Shown here: positions 34,708 through 44,748 of the stretch, one piece after another
How positions within the stretch are numbered: position 1 is the first letter of the stretch
Layout of the letters: every line of letters starts with the position of its first letter
Assembly: GCF_000331105.1 (NCBI RefSeq)
Contig: NC_020054.1
Coordinates: 1,787,698-1,851,697 of the forward strand
Length of the DNA stretch: 64,000 bases
Reading direction: 5' to 3'
From: Fibrella aestuarina BUZ 2
GTDB lineage: Bacteria > Bacteroidota > Bacteroidia > Cytophagales > Spirosomataceae
Position numbers and translations under genes: made by a program
The notes under the pieces: generated by a model
Seen by the model: only the letters and a program-made list of their open reading frames with translations
What the model was told of the DNA's origin: nothing
Databases searched by the model: none

Positions 34708-34733
34708 CAGCTGAAAAGAAGGCTTTTCAGCTG
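34708..34733. repeat. perfect 11-4-11 hairpin upstream of the susC promoter
   Basis: CAGCTGAAAAG and CTTTTCAGCTG are exact reverse complements around AAGG. It lies about 75 bases before the susC -7 element. It may be a regulator site or an attenuator; the surrounding 362 bases between the two genes otherwise hold only the terminator and AT-rich promoter sequence. Confidence 0.6.
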
Positions 34734-34805
34734 CGCAGGGGGAGAATATTTTTAAAATTAATCGCCTGCATTGTTAATTTATTAAAAAATTTTAAAAACT
34801 CGAAA

Positions 34806-34813
34806 TATATTTG
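34806..34813 (+). promoter_or_regulatory. -7 promoter element (TATATTTG) of the susC operon
   Basis: TATATTTG fits TAnnTTTG, sits 71 bases upstream of the susC ATG at 34885, and is preceded by a very AT-rich stretch, as usual for these promoters. Confidence 0.6.
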
Positions 34814-34884
34814 CCAAAAGGGTTGGCTAACAAAAGGCCAGTTCATACTAAGTACATCTTACAGCTACTCTTCAAGCATAGCGT

Positions 34885-37800
34885 ATGGAACAAAGATTAC
34901 GAAAAGCCTTTCTGAAAGGTTTGCTCCTGGTGGGAGCGTGGTTAGTCGTAGGGCTAGTACCCCTTCTGGCAGCCGACCGGGAAATCACCGGCGTCGTGAC
35001 AGACGAAAAAGGAAATGGCCTGGCAGGTGCTACGGTTAGCATCAAGGGAACCGTGCGGGGGACCAACACGGGCGCCGACGGTAGCTATCGGATCAACGTA
35101 CCGCAGAATGACGCCGTGCTGGTGATTTCGTACATTGGCTACACTCGGCAGGAGATCACCGTGGGTACACAAACGGTAATTAACGTGCAACTGCTGCCCG
35201 GCGACGCCACCCTGAACGAAGTGGTCGTGACGGCACTGGGCGTATCGAAAGATGCCCGCAAGGTTGGTTACGCCGTGACAACCGTCGATGCCGCTCAGTT
35301 TACCAAAGCTCGTGAAACCAACATCGGTAACTCACTGGCGGGCCGCGTGGCAGGTCTGAATGTGAAAGGCACGAGCAGTGGCCCCGGCGGTACAGCTAAG
35401 ATCCTGATGCGGGGTATGCCCAGCATGAACTCAGCCGGTTCGCCGCTGATTGTGATCAACGGCGTGCCGATGGACAACACGCAGCGCGGGAGCGCGGGTG
35501 AGTGGGGCGGTGCCGATGGTGGCGACGGCCTGGGTAACCTTAACCCGGACGACATCGAAACGATGACAGTGCTGAAAGGCCAGTCGGCATCGGCACTGTA
35601 CGGTGCCCGTGCGTCAAACGGCGTTATTCTGGTAACGACCAAGCGGGGCCGTAAGGGTGATTTTGCGGTTGAATACAACATGAACCTGACGGCCGATAGC
35701 CCGGTTAACTTCACTGATTTTCAGTATGAATACGGGCAGGGGCTCCAGGGTGCCAAACCGACGACACAGGCACTGGCGCAGCAAACGGGCCGCATGAGCT
35801 GGGGTAGTAAACTGGACGGTAGCAGCACCATCCAGTTCGATGGCAAAATGTACCCATACACGGCACAGCGCGACAACATCAAGAACTTCTACAAAACGGG
35901 GTCAAACTTCACCAACACGGTGTCCGTGACCAAAGGGGGCGATAACGGGTCGTTCCGCCTGTCGCTGTCGAACCTCGACAACAAAGCCATTATCGAGAAC
36001 AGCGGCCTGACCCGGAAGACGATCAACCTGACGGTGGATCAGAACATCACCTCGAAGCTGAGCTTCAGCGTGCTGGCCAACTACATCGACGAGCGCGTAA
36101 AGAACAAGCCTAACCTGAGTGATGCGCCCTTGAACGCCAACAACGGTTTGCTACTGGCGACTAACATCGATCAGCGGATTCTGGCGCCGGGTTATGATCC
36201 GGTAACGGGGCGGGAGATTATCTTCAGCGACGATGAATACGTGACGAACCCCTACTTCGTAACGAGCCAGTTCGTGAACAACGTTGATCGGAAGCGCCTG
36301 ATCTCAATGGCTTCGACGAAATACCAGTTCGCCAACTGGATTTACGCGCAGGCTCGGATCGGCTACGACAACGCCAACGACCGGATCTTCAAAGTAACGC
36401 CCTGGGGAACGGCCTTCTCGAATGGTACCAAGGGGGGCCTCGACGAACTGTCGAACGCTCAACGGACGGAGTTGAACGTGGACGCCTTGGTTGGTATCAA
36501 CAAAGCAATCACGCCTGACTTCACGATTGATGCCTTGCTTGGTGGCAACGTTCGGAAGAACCAATACGAAAAAGTCGGCGTAAGCGGTAGTCCTTTTGTA
36601 CTGCCTTATCTGTACAGCTGGAACAACGTAGTGAACTTCGGCCGGAACTACGAAGTGGCTAACACCGAGGTGCAATCAGCTTACTACAACGTAGACCTGG
36701 GCTACAAAGGCTTCCTGAACCTGAGCACGACGGGCCGTTATGATACGTATTCAACGCTGCCCAGCGCCAACCGGAGCATCTTCACACCGTCGGTAACGGG
36801 TGCGTTCATCTTCCACGACTTCCTGCGCGTGCCGCAACTGAGCTTTGGTAAACTGCGGGCGGCCTACGCCGTAACCAGCGGTGAGCCCACCAGTGCCTAC
36901 GGGACGAGTGTGTATTACGGCGTTGGTAATGCCATCAACGGTACCGCTACGGGTAACTTCAGCGAAGAACTGCCCAACCTGTTCCTGAAGCCCTTCACGA
37001 AGAGCGAGATCGAATTGGGTCTGGAACTGCGCTTCTTCGGTAGCCGTCTGGGCTTCGACATTGCGTATTATACTCAGAAGACGCAGAACGAGATCATGCC
37101 CGCCAACTATAGCTGGGCAACGGGCTATACGCGCGGCGTAGTAGGAACGGGCTCGACGCAGAACACAGGGGTAGAAATTCAGATCAACGGTACGCCCATC
37201 AAGAAGGCGGGCCTGACCTGGAACTCGTCGCTTAACCTGACATCGGTACGTAACAAAATTCTGCAAACTGACGCGGCCAATAACCCGATTAGTCTTGGTT
37301 CAAACCGGGCCACGCTGGGCAACGCCATTACGGCATTTGTGGTGGGCGAATCGGGACCGCAGATCCGGGCGTATGATTACAAGTACGGTACCAATGGCCA
37401 GATCGTCGTCGATGCATCGGGCCTGCCGGTACGGGGCGACCTCATCAACCTGGGTACGGTACTGCCCACGCTCTACGGTGGCTGGAACAACGACTTCCTG
37501 CTCGGCAACTTCAACCTGTCGTTCCTGGTGGATTACAACTACGGCAACAAAATTCTGTCGGCCACCGAGAACTACGCCTACCGTCGCGGTCTGCACAAGG
37601 AAACGCTGGTTGGCCGCGAAGGTGGTATCACAACCGGTGTAACGAGCGACGGCAACCCCAACACGGTGAAGGCATCGGCGCAGGATTACTACACGGCACT
37701 GGCCAACAACGTAACGAAAGTGAGCGTAGAAAATGGTGATTTCATCAAGATGCGCCAGATCACCTTCGGTTACAACCTGCCGCCTCGCCTGCTCGAAAAA

Positions 37801-37986
37801 CTGCCGCTGATCCGGGGCATCAATGTCTCGCTGGTAGCGCGTAACCTCTTCTACTTCATGAAGAAGACCGACAACATCGATCCAGAGGCTTCGTTTGGCG
37901 CTAACCTCCGCTACTCAGGCATTGAAGGGGGGAACCTCCCGTCGGTGCGGAACTACGGCGTCAACGTAAACATCAAGTTTAAATAA
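34885..37986 (+). CDS. SusC/RagA-family TonB-linked outer membrane protein
   Basis: A 1033-residue outer-membrane nutrient transporter. After a signal peptide (LLLVGAWLVVGLVPLLAA) comes a CarboxypepD_reg-like domain (REITGVVTDEKGNGLAGATVSIKG), then the plug with the SusC hallmark motifs LNEVVVTALGVSKDARKVGYAV and LKGQSASALYGARASNGVILVTTKRG, and a 22-strand barrel ending in YGVNVNIKFK. It works with the SusD-like lipoprotein 16 bases downstream to take up oligosaccharides. No N-terminal STN domain is visible, so direct anti-sigma signalling is unlikely. The surrounding enzymes suggest N-glycan or GlcNAc oligosaccharides as cargo. Confidence 0.96.
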   Translation: MEQRLRKAFLKGLLLVGAWLVVGLVPLLAADREITGVVTDEKGNGLAGATVSIKGTVRGTNTGADGSYRINVPQNDAVLVISYIGYTRQEITVGTQTVINVQLLPGDATLNEVVVTALGVSKDARKVGYAVTTVDAAQFTKARETNIGNSLAGRVAGLNVKGTSSGPGGTAKILMRGMPSMNSAGSPLIVINGVPMDNTQRGSAGEWGGADGGDGLGNLNPDDIETMTVLKGQSASALYGARASNGVILVTTKRGRKGDFAVEYNMNLTADSPVNFTDFQYEYGQGLQGAKPTTQALAQQTGRMSWGSKLDGSSTIQFDGKMYPYTAQRDNIKNFYKTGSNFTNTVSVTKGGDNGSFRLSLSNLDNKAIIENSGLTRKTINLTVDQNITSKLSFSVLANYIDERVKNKPNLSDAPLNANNGLLLATNIDQRILAPGYDPVTGREIIFSDDEYVTNPYFVTSQFVNNVDRKRLISMASTKYQFANWIYAQARIGYDNANDRIFKVTPWGTAFSNGTKGGLDELSNAQRTELNVDALVGINKAITPDFTIDALLGGNVRKNQYEKVGVSGSPFVLPYLYSWNNVVNFGRNYEVANTEVQSAYYNVDLGYKGFLNLSTTGRYDTYSTLPSANRSIFTPSVTGAFIFHDFLRVPQLSFGKLRAAYAVTSGEPTSAYGTSVYYGVGNAINGTATGNFSEELPNLFLKPFTKSEIELGLELRFFGSRLGFDIAYYTQKTQNEIMPANYSWATGYTRGVVGTGSTQNTGVEIQINGTPIKKAGLTWNSSLNLTSVRNKILQTDAANNPISLGSNRATLGNAITAFVVGESGPQIRAYDYKYGTNGQIVVDASGLPVRGDLINLGTVLPTLYGGWNNDFLLGNFNLSFLVDYNYGNKILSATENYAYRRGLHKETLVGREGGITTGVTSDGNPNTVKASAQDYYTALANNVTKVSVENGDFIKMRQITFGYNLPPRLLEKLPLIRGINVSLVARNLFYFMKKTDNIDPEASFGANLRYSGIEGGNLPSVRNYGVNVNIKFK

Positions 37987-38002
37987 GAGGCACCCTCGCA
38001 TC

Positions 38003-39604
38003 ATGACCAAGAAACTAATTGCTTTATCGTGCTTAATCGGGGCCATGCAGTTCTCCTGCACTAACGACCTCGATCAGCTGAATACCGACCCTACCAAAGC
38101 GTCGGCGGCCACTTTCGATCCCAACCTGTTGCTGGCGAGTGCTCAGTACGAGAACGTGAATGCTACGGCCGGGTACAACGGGCCCATTCTGTTCCAGAGC
38201 ATGTGGGTGCAGATTATGGCCTCGACCTCGTCAGGGGCGGCCAACTACTACTCAAATGCCGATAAGTACGTGATCTCAGGTAACACCAACGACTACCTGC
38301 AACGTACCTGGAACATCAATTACAAAGCGGCTAGCTATGCCTACGAAATGGAGCAGTTGACCAAAGGCAAACCCGCCCTGGCCAACCTCAACAGTATCGC
38401 TGTCATTATGCAGGCTCAGGCCCTGTCGACGATTGCCGATACCTATGGCGACATTCCGTATACGCAGGCGTTGCAGGCGAAAGCCGGTAATACGCTGCCT
38501 GTGTACGACACGCAGGAGAGCGTCTATAAATCGCTGCTGACTCGCCTCGAAACGGCTACGGCAGCGCTGAACGCTTCGTCGCCCATTCCTACCAATGATG
38601 CTTATGCGTACAAAGGCAATGTGGCTCAGTGGAAAAAGTTTGGCTACTCGCTCATGCTGAAGCTGGCCATGCGGCTGACGAAAGCGGATGCCGCCACCGC
38701 CAAAACCTACGCGGAGAAAGCCGCCGCCGGTGGCGTGTTCACCAGTGTTGCCGACGACGCCTATGTGCTGACCGACGACTCGAAAGGGTTCACCAACAGC
38801 AACGGACAAGCCCTGACTACCCTGGCCGATATCTACCAGGTACGTTGGAGCAAGACGCTGATCGATTACCTCAAAGCGACCAACGATCCGCGCCTGAGCA
38901 AAGTAGCCGAGGTACCTGCTGCCGGTTTGGCGGCAAACCAGACGGCTGCCGGTACGTCAAACTCGGCGCCGGCCGCGCAGGTTGGGTTACCAAATGGCTA
39001 TGACCTGAACGGTGGCGCTACTGATATCAGCAAGTCAGCGGGTTATCCTGGCGCTACGGGTACGGGGGCCGACGTGACGCCGATTGGCAAGTACTCACGC
39101 CCAACAAACATCTACCGCAACCGTAGCGCGCCGCTGTTCGTACTGACTTACGCTGAAGTTGAATTGTTGCTGGCTGAAGCTGCAACACGGGGCTACAACG
39201 TAGGCGGTACGGCGGCTCAGCACTATAAAAATGGGGTTGTGGCAGGTATCCAGTCGCTGGGTACGTATGGAACCGGTGGCGTGATCGAGGCAACCGTGGC
39301 TACGGCCTATGCCGACGCCAACCCACTGATAGCCGCTAACGCACTGAAGCAGATTAACGAGCAATACTGGGCAACCACTGGCCTGCTGATGAATTTCTCA
39401 GAGGCCTGGAACAACTGGAAACGGTCGGGCTTCCCCGTGCTGACGCCGGTAAACTACGTAGGTAACTTCTCGGGTGGCCAAATTCCGCGCCGTCAGCCCT
39501 ATCCAACGGGCGAAGCTACGCTGAACACCGCCAACTACCAGTCGGCAACCGGGAAGCTTTCGGGTGGCGATACCTGGATAGCCCGCGTTTGGTGGGATAA
39601 ATAA
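38003..39604 (+). CDS. SusD/RagB-family nutrient-binding lipoprotein (SusD-like 2 type)
   Basis: A 533-residue surface lipoprotein (AMQFSC, Cys19) that forms the lid of the SusC channel and captures glycan. The opening NDLDQLNTDPTKASAATFDPNLLLASAQ and QAQALSTIADTYGDIPYTQALQ are characteristic of the SusD-like 2 subfamily, as is the C-terminal LTYAEVELLLAEAATRGYNVGGTAAQHYKNGV. It follows susC by 16 bases and is ended by a strong terminator, so the two form one operon. Confidence 0.95.
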   Translation: MTKKLIALSCLIGAMQFSCTNDLDQLNTDPTKASAATFDPNLLLASAQYENVNATAGYNGPILFQSMWVQIMASTSSGAANYYSNADKYVISGNTNDYLQRTWNINYKAASYAYEMEQLTKGKPALANLNSIAVIMQAQALSTIADTYGDIPYTQALQAKAGNTLPVYDTQESVYKSLLTRLETATAALNASSPIPTNDAYAYKGNVAQWKKFGYSLMLKLAMRLTKADAATAKTYAEKAAAGGVFTSVADDAYVLTDDSKGFTNSNGQALTTLADIYQVRWSKTLIDYLKATNDPRLSKVAEVPAAGLAANQTAAGTSNSAPAAQVGLPNGYDLNGGATDISKSAGYPGATGTGADVTPIGKYSRPTNIYRNRSAPLFVLTYAEVELLLAEAATRGYNVGGTAAQHYKNGVVAGIQSLGTYGTGGVIEATVATAYADANPLIAANALKQINEQYWATTGLLMNFSEAWNNWKRSGFPVLTPVNYVGNFSGGQIPRRQPYPTGEATLNTANYQSATGKLSGGDTWIARVWWDK

Positions 39605-39617
39605 GCTAATACCTTGT

Positions 39618-39660
39618 AAACAAAAAGGGCAGCCCGCTAATCGGGCTGCCCTTTTTGTTT
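39618..39660 (+). terminator. intrinsic terminator after susD
   Basis: A perfect 19-base stem (39618-39636 and 39642-39660) with a 5-base loop and A/T-rich outer ends. It closes the susCD operon. Confidence 0.95.
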
Positions 39661-39872
39661 ATGGCTACTCAGATACAGATAACAATTGACGTAAGACCAG
39701 GGCAACGTTTTGATTCAGGCTGGCCAACTTAATTCGGCATTGGCTAGAAAAAGGGACCATATACATTCTTTTTTAGGAGTACACTTGATTATTTTATCAT
39801 ACATTGCTATGGTAATTTTTCGCTTATTTTTTGCATTTATTCTCCATGAAATAACTTAACTTTTTTAGAATT

Positions 39873-41129
39873 ATGAAAACTACAACGAAAGCTTTTTTTG
39901 GGAGAATTGCCTTTTTGGGTACATTATTTAGTCTTTCCTTTTGGGCCTGTAAGGTGGAAGATCCTGTTCCGTCAAGTGAAAAAAATGATGCTGGCGCGAG
40001 ATCTGCTAAAAATGCTATTGGCTTAACCGCCAATGCTATTGGTGTTAACGGCCCCAAAGCAGTATGCTATGTTGAAGTGAACAACAATGACATTCGTAAT
40101 GTAGGCAAGTACTATCTGGCCTCTGGTCAGCAATTATTTGACATTGGAATCATTTTCGCTGCCAACATTAATTACAATACCGCTACGCAGAAGGCCGAGT
40201 TGTATTTCAATAATCAGGTAGCAAACGTATTGACCAATAAGGCCACGTATATTCAGCCGCTCCAGGCTAAAGGAATAAAGGTATTGCTCTCGATTCTGGG
40301 CAATCATCAGGGGGCCGGTATCTGCAATTTTCCTACTCAGGCTGCAGCAAATGATTTTGCCCAGCAACTGGCCAATGCAGTGAATACGTATGGTCTCGAT
40401 GGGATTGATTTTGACGATGAATATGCCGATTACGGCACCAATGGGACGGGACAGCCCAATAGTTACTCGTTTGTGTACCTGGTAACTGCCTTGCGTAATC
40501 TGCTGCCGAACAAACTTATTTCCTTCTACTATTACGGGCCCGCAGCTAGTCGTTTATCCTACAATAGCGTGACCGTAGGTTCGAAAGTAAATTACAGTTG
40601 GAATGCCATTTACGGTACCTATTCCGTACCCAATGTGCCGGGTTTGACTAGTGCTAATCTTGGGCCCGCTGCCATCGATATTCAATCGACCGCTTCGAGT
40701 ACGGCTACATCACTTGCGCAGCGTACAAAAACGGATGGCTATGGAGTTTATCTGACGTATAATCTGCCAAATACGAATGTCAGCGGTTATTTATCTGGGG
40801 TGTCAAACGCCCTGTATGGCCAATCGACTGTGTATAATGACGGTACCGGCACTACCACTAGTGGCGTGAAATTCTTTACGGATATCAATTACGGCGGCGC
40901 TGCAACATCCACAATTCCTAAGGGCAATTACACGCTCTCACAATTGCAAAGTTACGGCTTCGTGAATGATTGGGCTTCTTCGGTAACCATACCGGCGGGC
41001 TGGACGGTGACGCTGTATGAACACGATAATTTTGCTGGTACGTCGTGGACCCTGACCGCTAATAAAGCTGATTTTACAACCATGTCTCCCAACGCAAATG
41101 ATAAAGTATCGTCGGTGAAAATTCAATGA
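39873..41129 (+). CDS. endo-beta-N-acetylglucosaminidase, Endo H-type GH18, with crystallin-like C-domain
   Basis: A 418-residue lipoprotein (FWACK, Cys26) with a GH18 domain very like Streptomyces Endo H, which cuts between the two core GlcNAc residues of high-mannose N-glycans. The catalytic motif LDGIDFDDEYADYG gives Asp181 and Glu183; YYYGPAASRLSY and TDGYGVYLTYNL are further Endo H-like blocks. Residues from about 335 to the end (VKFFTDINYGGAATSTIPKG...VTLYEHDNFAGTSWTL) form a beta/gamma-crystallin-like domain, perhaps for binding. The gene is clearly more AT-rich than its neighbours, hinting at transfer. It stands between the susCD terminator and its own tandem hairpins. Confidence 0.92.
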   Translation: MKTTTKAFFGRIAFLGTLFSLSFWACKVEDPVPSSEKNDAGARSAKNAIGLTANAIGVNGPKAVCYVEVNNNDIRNVGKYYLASGQQLFDIGIIFAANINYNTATQKAELYFNNQVANVLTNKATYIQPLQAKGIKVLLSILGNHQGAGICNFPTQAAANDFAQQLANAVNTYGLDGIDFDDEYADYGTNGTGQPNSYSFVYLVTALRNLLPNKLISFYYYGPAASRLSYNSVTVGSKVNYSWNAIYGTYSVPNVPGLTSANLGPAAIDIQSTASSTATSLAQRTKTDGYGVYLTYNLPNTNVSGYLSGVSNALYGQSTVYNDGTGTTTSGVKFFTDINYGGAATSTIPKGNYTLSQLQSYGFVNDWASSVTIPAGWTVTLYEHDNFAGTSWTLTANKADFTTMSPNANDKVSSVKIQ

Positions 41130-41161
41130 GCCGATTTATAGATTAGCGTTAAGCAAGTGCC

Positions 41162-41230
41162 AGTGCAATAGGCTTGCACTAGGCTACTAATGGGTAGTGC
41201 TCTAAAAAGTTGGTTAGAGGGCTACCCATT
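41162..41230 (+). terminator. tandem hairpins after the Endo H-like gene
   Basis: The first hairpin is AGTGCAA/TTGCACT (41162-41180). The second pairs AATGGGTAG with CTACCCATT and CTCTAA with TTAGAG (41189-41230). No long T-run follows. The rest of the region up to 41397 shows no gene. Confidence 0.6.
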
Positions 41231-41397
41231 TGCATGTGAAAAAGGGCCAGCGAATGACGTTGCTGACTACGTATGACCTACTAACGCAACTAAGCTGGTT
41301 CACTGCCTTTGTTGCTCCCGGAAGCTGAAGTATTTTTACTACATGTTTCAGACTTACGCACGGACCAGCTATCGTGTGTACATCCTCTTAGCTTATT

Positions 41398-44300
41398 TTG
41401 AATAAAGGTGACTTGGTGCTGCGTTACAGTAAAGCCTGCGTCCGACTGACTGCGGTTGGGCTTTGGCTGCTGTTAGGCTCAGTGAACGCACAGACGCCGT
41501 TGTTCCGGCCTTTACCCGCCGCTCAAACGGGGATCAGCTTCCGGAATGATATCGACGAGACGGAGAGCCTCAACGTGCTGGCCTATGAATACTTCTTCAA
41601 CGGCGCGGGCGTGGCCGTGGGCGACTTTAACAACGATGGGCTGCCCGACCTGTTTTTTACGGCCAACATGAAGCCATGTCGGCTGTATCTGAATCAAGGA
41701 AAACTCAGTTTCAAAGACATTACGCGTGAGGCCAGTCCGGCACTTGGCGGACGGGCAGGAGGCTGGAAAACGGGCGTTAGCCTGGTCGACATCAACAATG
41801 ATGGCTGGCTGGATATTTACGTGTGTTACTCGGGTAAAGGCGACGCTACCAAACGCGGCAACCAACTCTTCATCAACCAGACGGGCCAGAAAGGTGCGCC
41901 GGTTCGGTTTGTCGAGAAAGCGAAGGAATACGGCCTGAACGATGCGGGCTACAACACACAGGCCACCTTTTTCGACTACGACCGCGACGGTGACCTCGAC
42001 GTGTTTCTGCTGCACCACAACGTGAAGAAATACGACAACCTGGAACTGGCCCGGCTGCACCAGGAAACCGACGAACTGGCCGGTAACAAACTACTGGAAA
42101 ACCAGCGCGGGCGATTTGTCGACGTGTCGAAAAAGGCGGGTATCCACCAGTATCCGCTGACGTTTGGCCTCGGCGTAGCTGTTTCCGACATCAACCTCGA
42201 TGGCTGGCCCGATCTGTACGTGACCAACGATTACAACGAACCCGACTACCTCTACATTAACCAGAAAAACGGCACGTTTAGCGATCAGACGGCCCAAAGC
42301 TTCCGGCACTTGCCGCAGTTTTCGATGGGCGTCGATGTGGCCGATTACAACAACGACGGACTGCCCGACGTGATGTCGCTGGATATGCTGCCCGAAGACA
42401 ACCGGCGGCAGAAACTGCTGCAATTGCAGGAAAATTACGAGTCGTTTGAACTGATGCAGCAGCAGGGCCTGCAACGGCAGTATATGCGCAACATGCTTCA
42501 GCTGAACAACGGCGACGGTACGTTCAGCGAAATCGCCCAACTGGCTGGCGTGTCCAACACCGACTGGAGTTGGTCGCCGTTGCTGGCCGATTTCGACAAC
42601 GACGGCTACAAAGACCTGTTCATCACCAACGGCTACCTGCGCGATTACACCAACAAAGATTTTCTGCGCTATTGGGGCGACTACAAAATCAGGAAGGCCA
42701 TCGACCGGGAACCCATTCAACTGATGGACCTGGTACGGGCTATGCCGTCGACCAAAGTGCCCAACTACATTTTTCGGAATAACCAGGATCTGACCTTCTC
42801 GAACCGGCAGCGCGAGTGGGGCTTGCAGGAGCCGACTATCTCGGCGGGTGCGGCCTGCGCCGACCTCGACCTCGACGGTGATCTCGACCTGATCATCAAC
42901 AACACCAACGACGTTGCCTCGCTCTACGAGAATCTGGCCAGCAGTACATCGGGCAACACGTACCTGCAAATTCGCCTGGAGCCGATCACCGGAAATACGC
43001 AGGCTGTGGGGGCTAAAGTGTGGGTGTACACCGGCCCGCAGCAGCAGTTTCAGGAGCTAAATCCGGTGCGGGGCTACCTCTCGACCCAACCGACTACGCT
43101 GCATTTCGGGCTGGGTACGTCCACGCTGGCCGACTCGGTGCGGGTAGTCTGGCCCGACGGGTCGGTGCAGCGCATCAGTGAAGCAAAGGCGAATCAGCAG
43201 CTGACCATCAAGCAGCAGCCTTCGGGCAACGAAGCGGCCTTTGTCCGGAAAGCACCGGTGCCCTTGTTTCGGCGGCAGCCGTCGCTCATCGACCGGACGT
43301 TCGAGGGGTATCAGGAAAATGATTTCAAGCGGCAGCCGCTCATGCTCTGGATGTACTCGCACGTGGGGCCGGTGCTGGCCAAAAGCGACCTGAACAAAGA
43401 CGGACGCGAAGACCTGTTTATCAGTGGCGACCAGAAACAGCCGGGGACCGTGTGGATGCAGCAGCCCAACGGCACGCTGTCACCGATGAGCAGCCTCAGC
43501 ATCGGTGATGAAACCGTGTCGGCGGTATCGGCGGCGGCGTTTTTCGATGCCAACGGTGACGGCTACGACGACCTGTACGTGGCGAAAGGCGGGTACTCGC
43601 TGTTTGAGCCCGGCACCCCCTCGCTCCAGGATGATCTCTACCTGAACGACGGCAAAGGCGGGCTGGCACTCGTCCCCAATGCCCTGCCCAACCTGACGGG
43701 TAGCAGCAAAGCCTGCGTGCGTCCTTACGACTATGACGGCGACGGCGATATGGACCTGTTTGTGGGGGGGCGCGTCGTTCCCGGTCGTTATCCCGAGCCG
43801 CCACCGTCGTACCTGCTCGTGAACAAGGGCAAGGGGGCCGGTGGGCAGCCGCAGTTTCAACTGGCTGAGGTACCGTTTGCCAACGTGGGTATGGTCACCG
43901 ACGCCCGTTGGATCGACCTGAACGCCGATGGTCGCGCCGATCTGGTGCTGTGTGGCGAGTTTATGCCGTTGAAAGCTTACCTGAACACACCCACTGGGTT
44001 TGTTGATCAAAGCAAGCAGTACTTCCCCGATCAGGCGCTCGGCTTCTGGCAAACGCTCACGTTCGCCGACCTGAACGCCGACGGCCGCCCCGATCTGGTG
44101 GCGGGGAATCTGGGCACCAATACGCAACTAAGCATCACGTCCGAGCAACCCGCCGAGCTGCTCTACGCTGATTTCGACAACAATGGCTCAATCGACCCTT
44201 TTTTCTGTTTCTACGTGCAGGGAACGATGTACCCCTTTGTGAGCCGCGACGAACTGAACGATCAGATCTACGGCATGCGGCGGCGGTTTGGCTATTACAA

Positions 44301-44748
44301 AGACTACGCCGATGCCTCGATCGAAAAAATTCTGACACCCGATGAGCTGGGCAAGGCGCAGAAACTGGCTGTTACCGATGTGCAGACAAGCTATTTTCTC
44401 AACACCGGTCGGGGGTTTGCCAAACAGTTTTTGCCGGTTCAGGCGCAGTTCTCGCCGGTGACCCAGATTGTGGTTAATGACGCAAACGCAGATGGCCGCG
44501 CCGATCTGCTGCTGCTGGGTAACAAGTCGGACAACCGGCTCAAACTGGGCAGTATGGACGCCAACTACGGTTGCCTGCTGCTGAACGACGGTCGGGGCGG
44601 CTTTACCTACGTATCCCAGACTGAATCGGGCCTGTCGGTACTTGGCGATGTCAAATCCGCTGTCGAATTGACCATCAGTGGAAAGCCAAACTGGGTCATT
44701 GGGGCGTATAATCAGCCTATTCAGGTGTACCAAACACAACGTCCATGA
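41398..44748 (+). CDS. large FG-GAP/VCBS protein with ASPIC/UnbV domain
   Basis: A 1116-residue secreted protein with a signal peptide (LTAVGLWLLLGSVNA) and many FG-GAP/VCBS motifs such as DFNNDGLPDLF, DINNDGWLDIY, DYDRDGDLDVF and DLNADGRADLV in two blocks (about 65-520 and 660-1090). Between them, about 525-605, is an ASPIC/UnbV-like segment (GNTQAVGAKVWVY...VRGYLSTQPTTLHFGLG...VVWPDGSVQRI). Such CRTAC1-like proteins often follow SusCD pairs in Bacteroidota and probably bind glycan or protein ligands on the surface. The start codon is uncertain: TTG 41398 or GTG 41416 both precede the signal peptide. Its stop overlaps the next start by four bases. Confidence 0.9.
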   Translation: MNKGDLVLRYSKACVRLTAVGLWLLLGSVNAQTPLFRPLPAAQTGISFRNDIDETESLNVLAYEYFFNGAGVAVGDFNNDGLPDLFFTANMKPCRLYLNQGKLSFKDITREASPALGGRAGGWKTGVSLVDINNDGWLDIYVCYSGKGDATKRGNQLFINQTGQKGAPVRFVEKAKEYGLNDAGYNTQATFFDYDRDGDLDVFLLHHNVKKYDNLELARLHQETDELAGNKLLENQRGRFVDVSKKAGIHQYPLTFGLGVAVSDINLDGWPDLYVTNDYNEPDYLYINQKNGTFSDQTAQSFRHLPQFSMGVDVADYNNDGLPDVMSLDMLPEDNRRQKLLQLQENYESFELMQQQGLQRQYMRNMLQLNNGDGTFSEIAQLAGVSNTDWSWSPLLADFDNDGYKDLFITNGYLRDYTNKDFLRYWGDYKIRKAIDREPIQLMDLVRAMPSTKVPNYIFRNNQDLTFSNRQREWGLQEPTISAGAACADLDLDGDLDLIINNTNDVASLYENLASSTSGNTYLQIRLEPITGNTQAVGAKVWVYTGPQQQFQELNPVRGYLSTQPTTLHFGLGTSTLADSVRVVWPDGSVQRISEAKANQQLTIKQQPSGNEAAFVRKAPVPLFRRQPSLIDRTFEGYQENDFKRQPLMLWMYSHVGPVLAKSDLNKDGREDLFISGDQKQPGTVWMQQPNGTLSPMSSLSIGDETVSAVSAAAFFDANGDGYDDLYVAKGGYSLFEPGTPSLQDDLYLNDGKGGLALVPNALPNLTGSSKACVRPYDYDGDGDMDLFVGGRVVPGRYPEPPPSYLLVNKGKGAGGQPQFQLAEVPFANVGMVTDARWIDLNADGRADLVLCGEFMPLKAYLNTPTGFVDQSKQYFPDQALGFWQTLTFADLNADGRPDLVAGNLGTNTQLSITSEQPAELLYADFDNNGSIDPFFCFYVQGTMYPFVSRDELNDQIYGMRRRFGYYKDYADASIEKILTPDELGKAQKLAVTDVQTSYFLNTGRGFAKQFLPVQAQFSPVTQIVVNDANADGRADLLLLGNKSDNRLKLGSMDANYGCLLLNDGRGGFTYVSQTESGLSVLGDVKSAVELTISGKPNWVIGAYNQPIQVYQTQRP

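Noticed and set aside
42091..42969. Antisense frame of 292 codons opposite the FG-GAP protein
   Set aside because: The repeated VxVxVG-type translation is the reverse of the DxDxDG repeats, not a separate gene.
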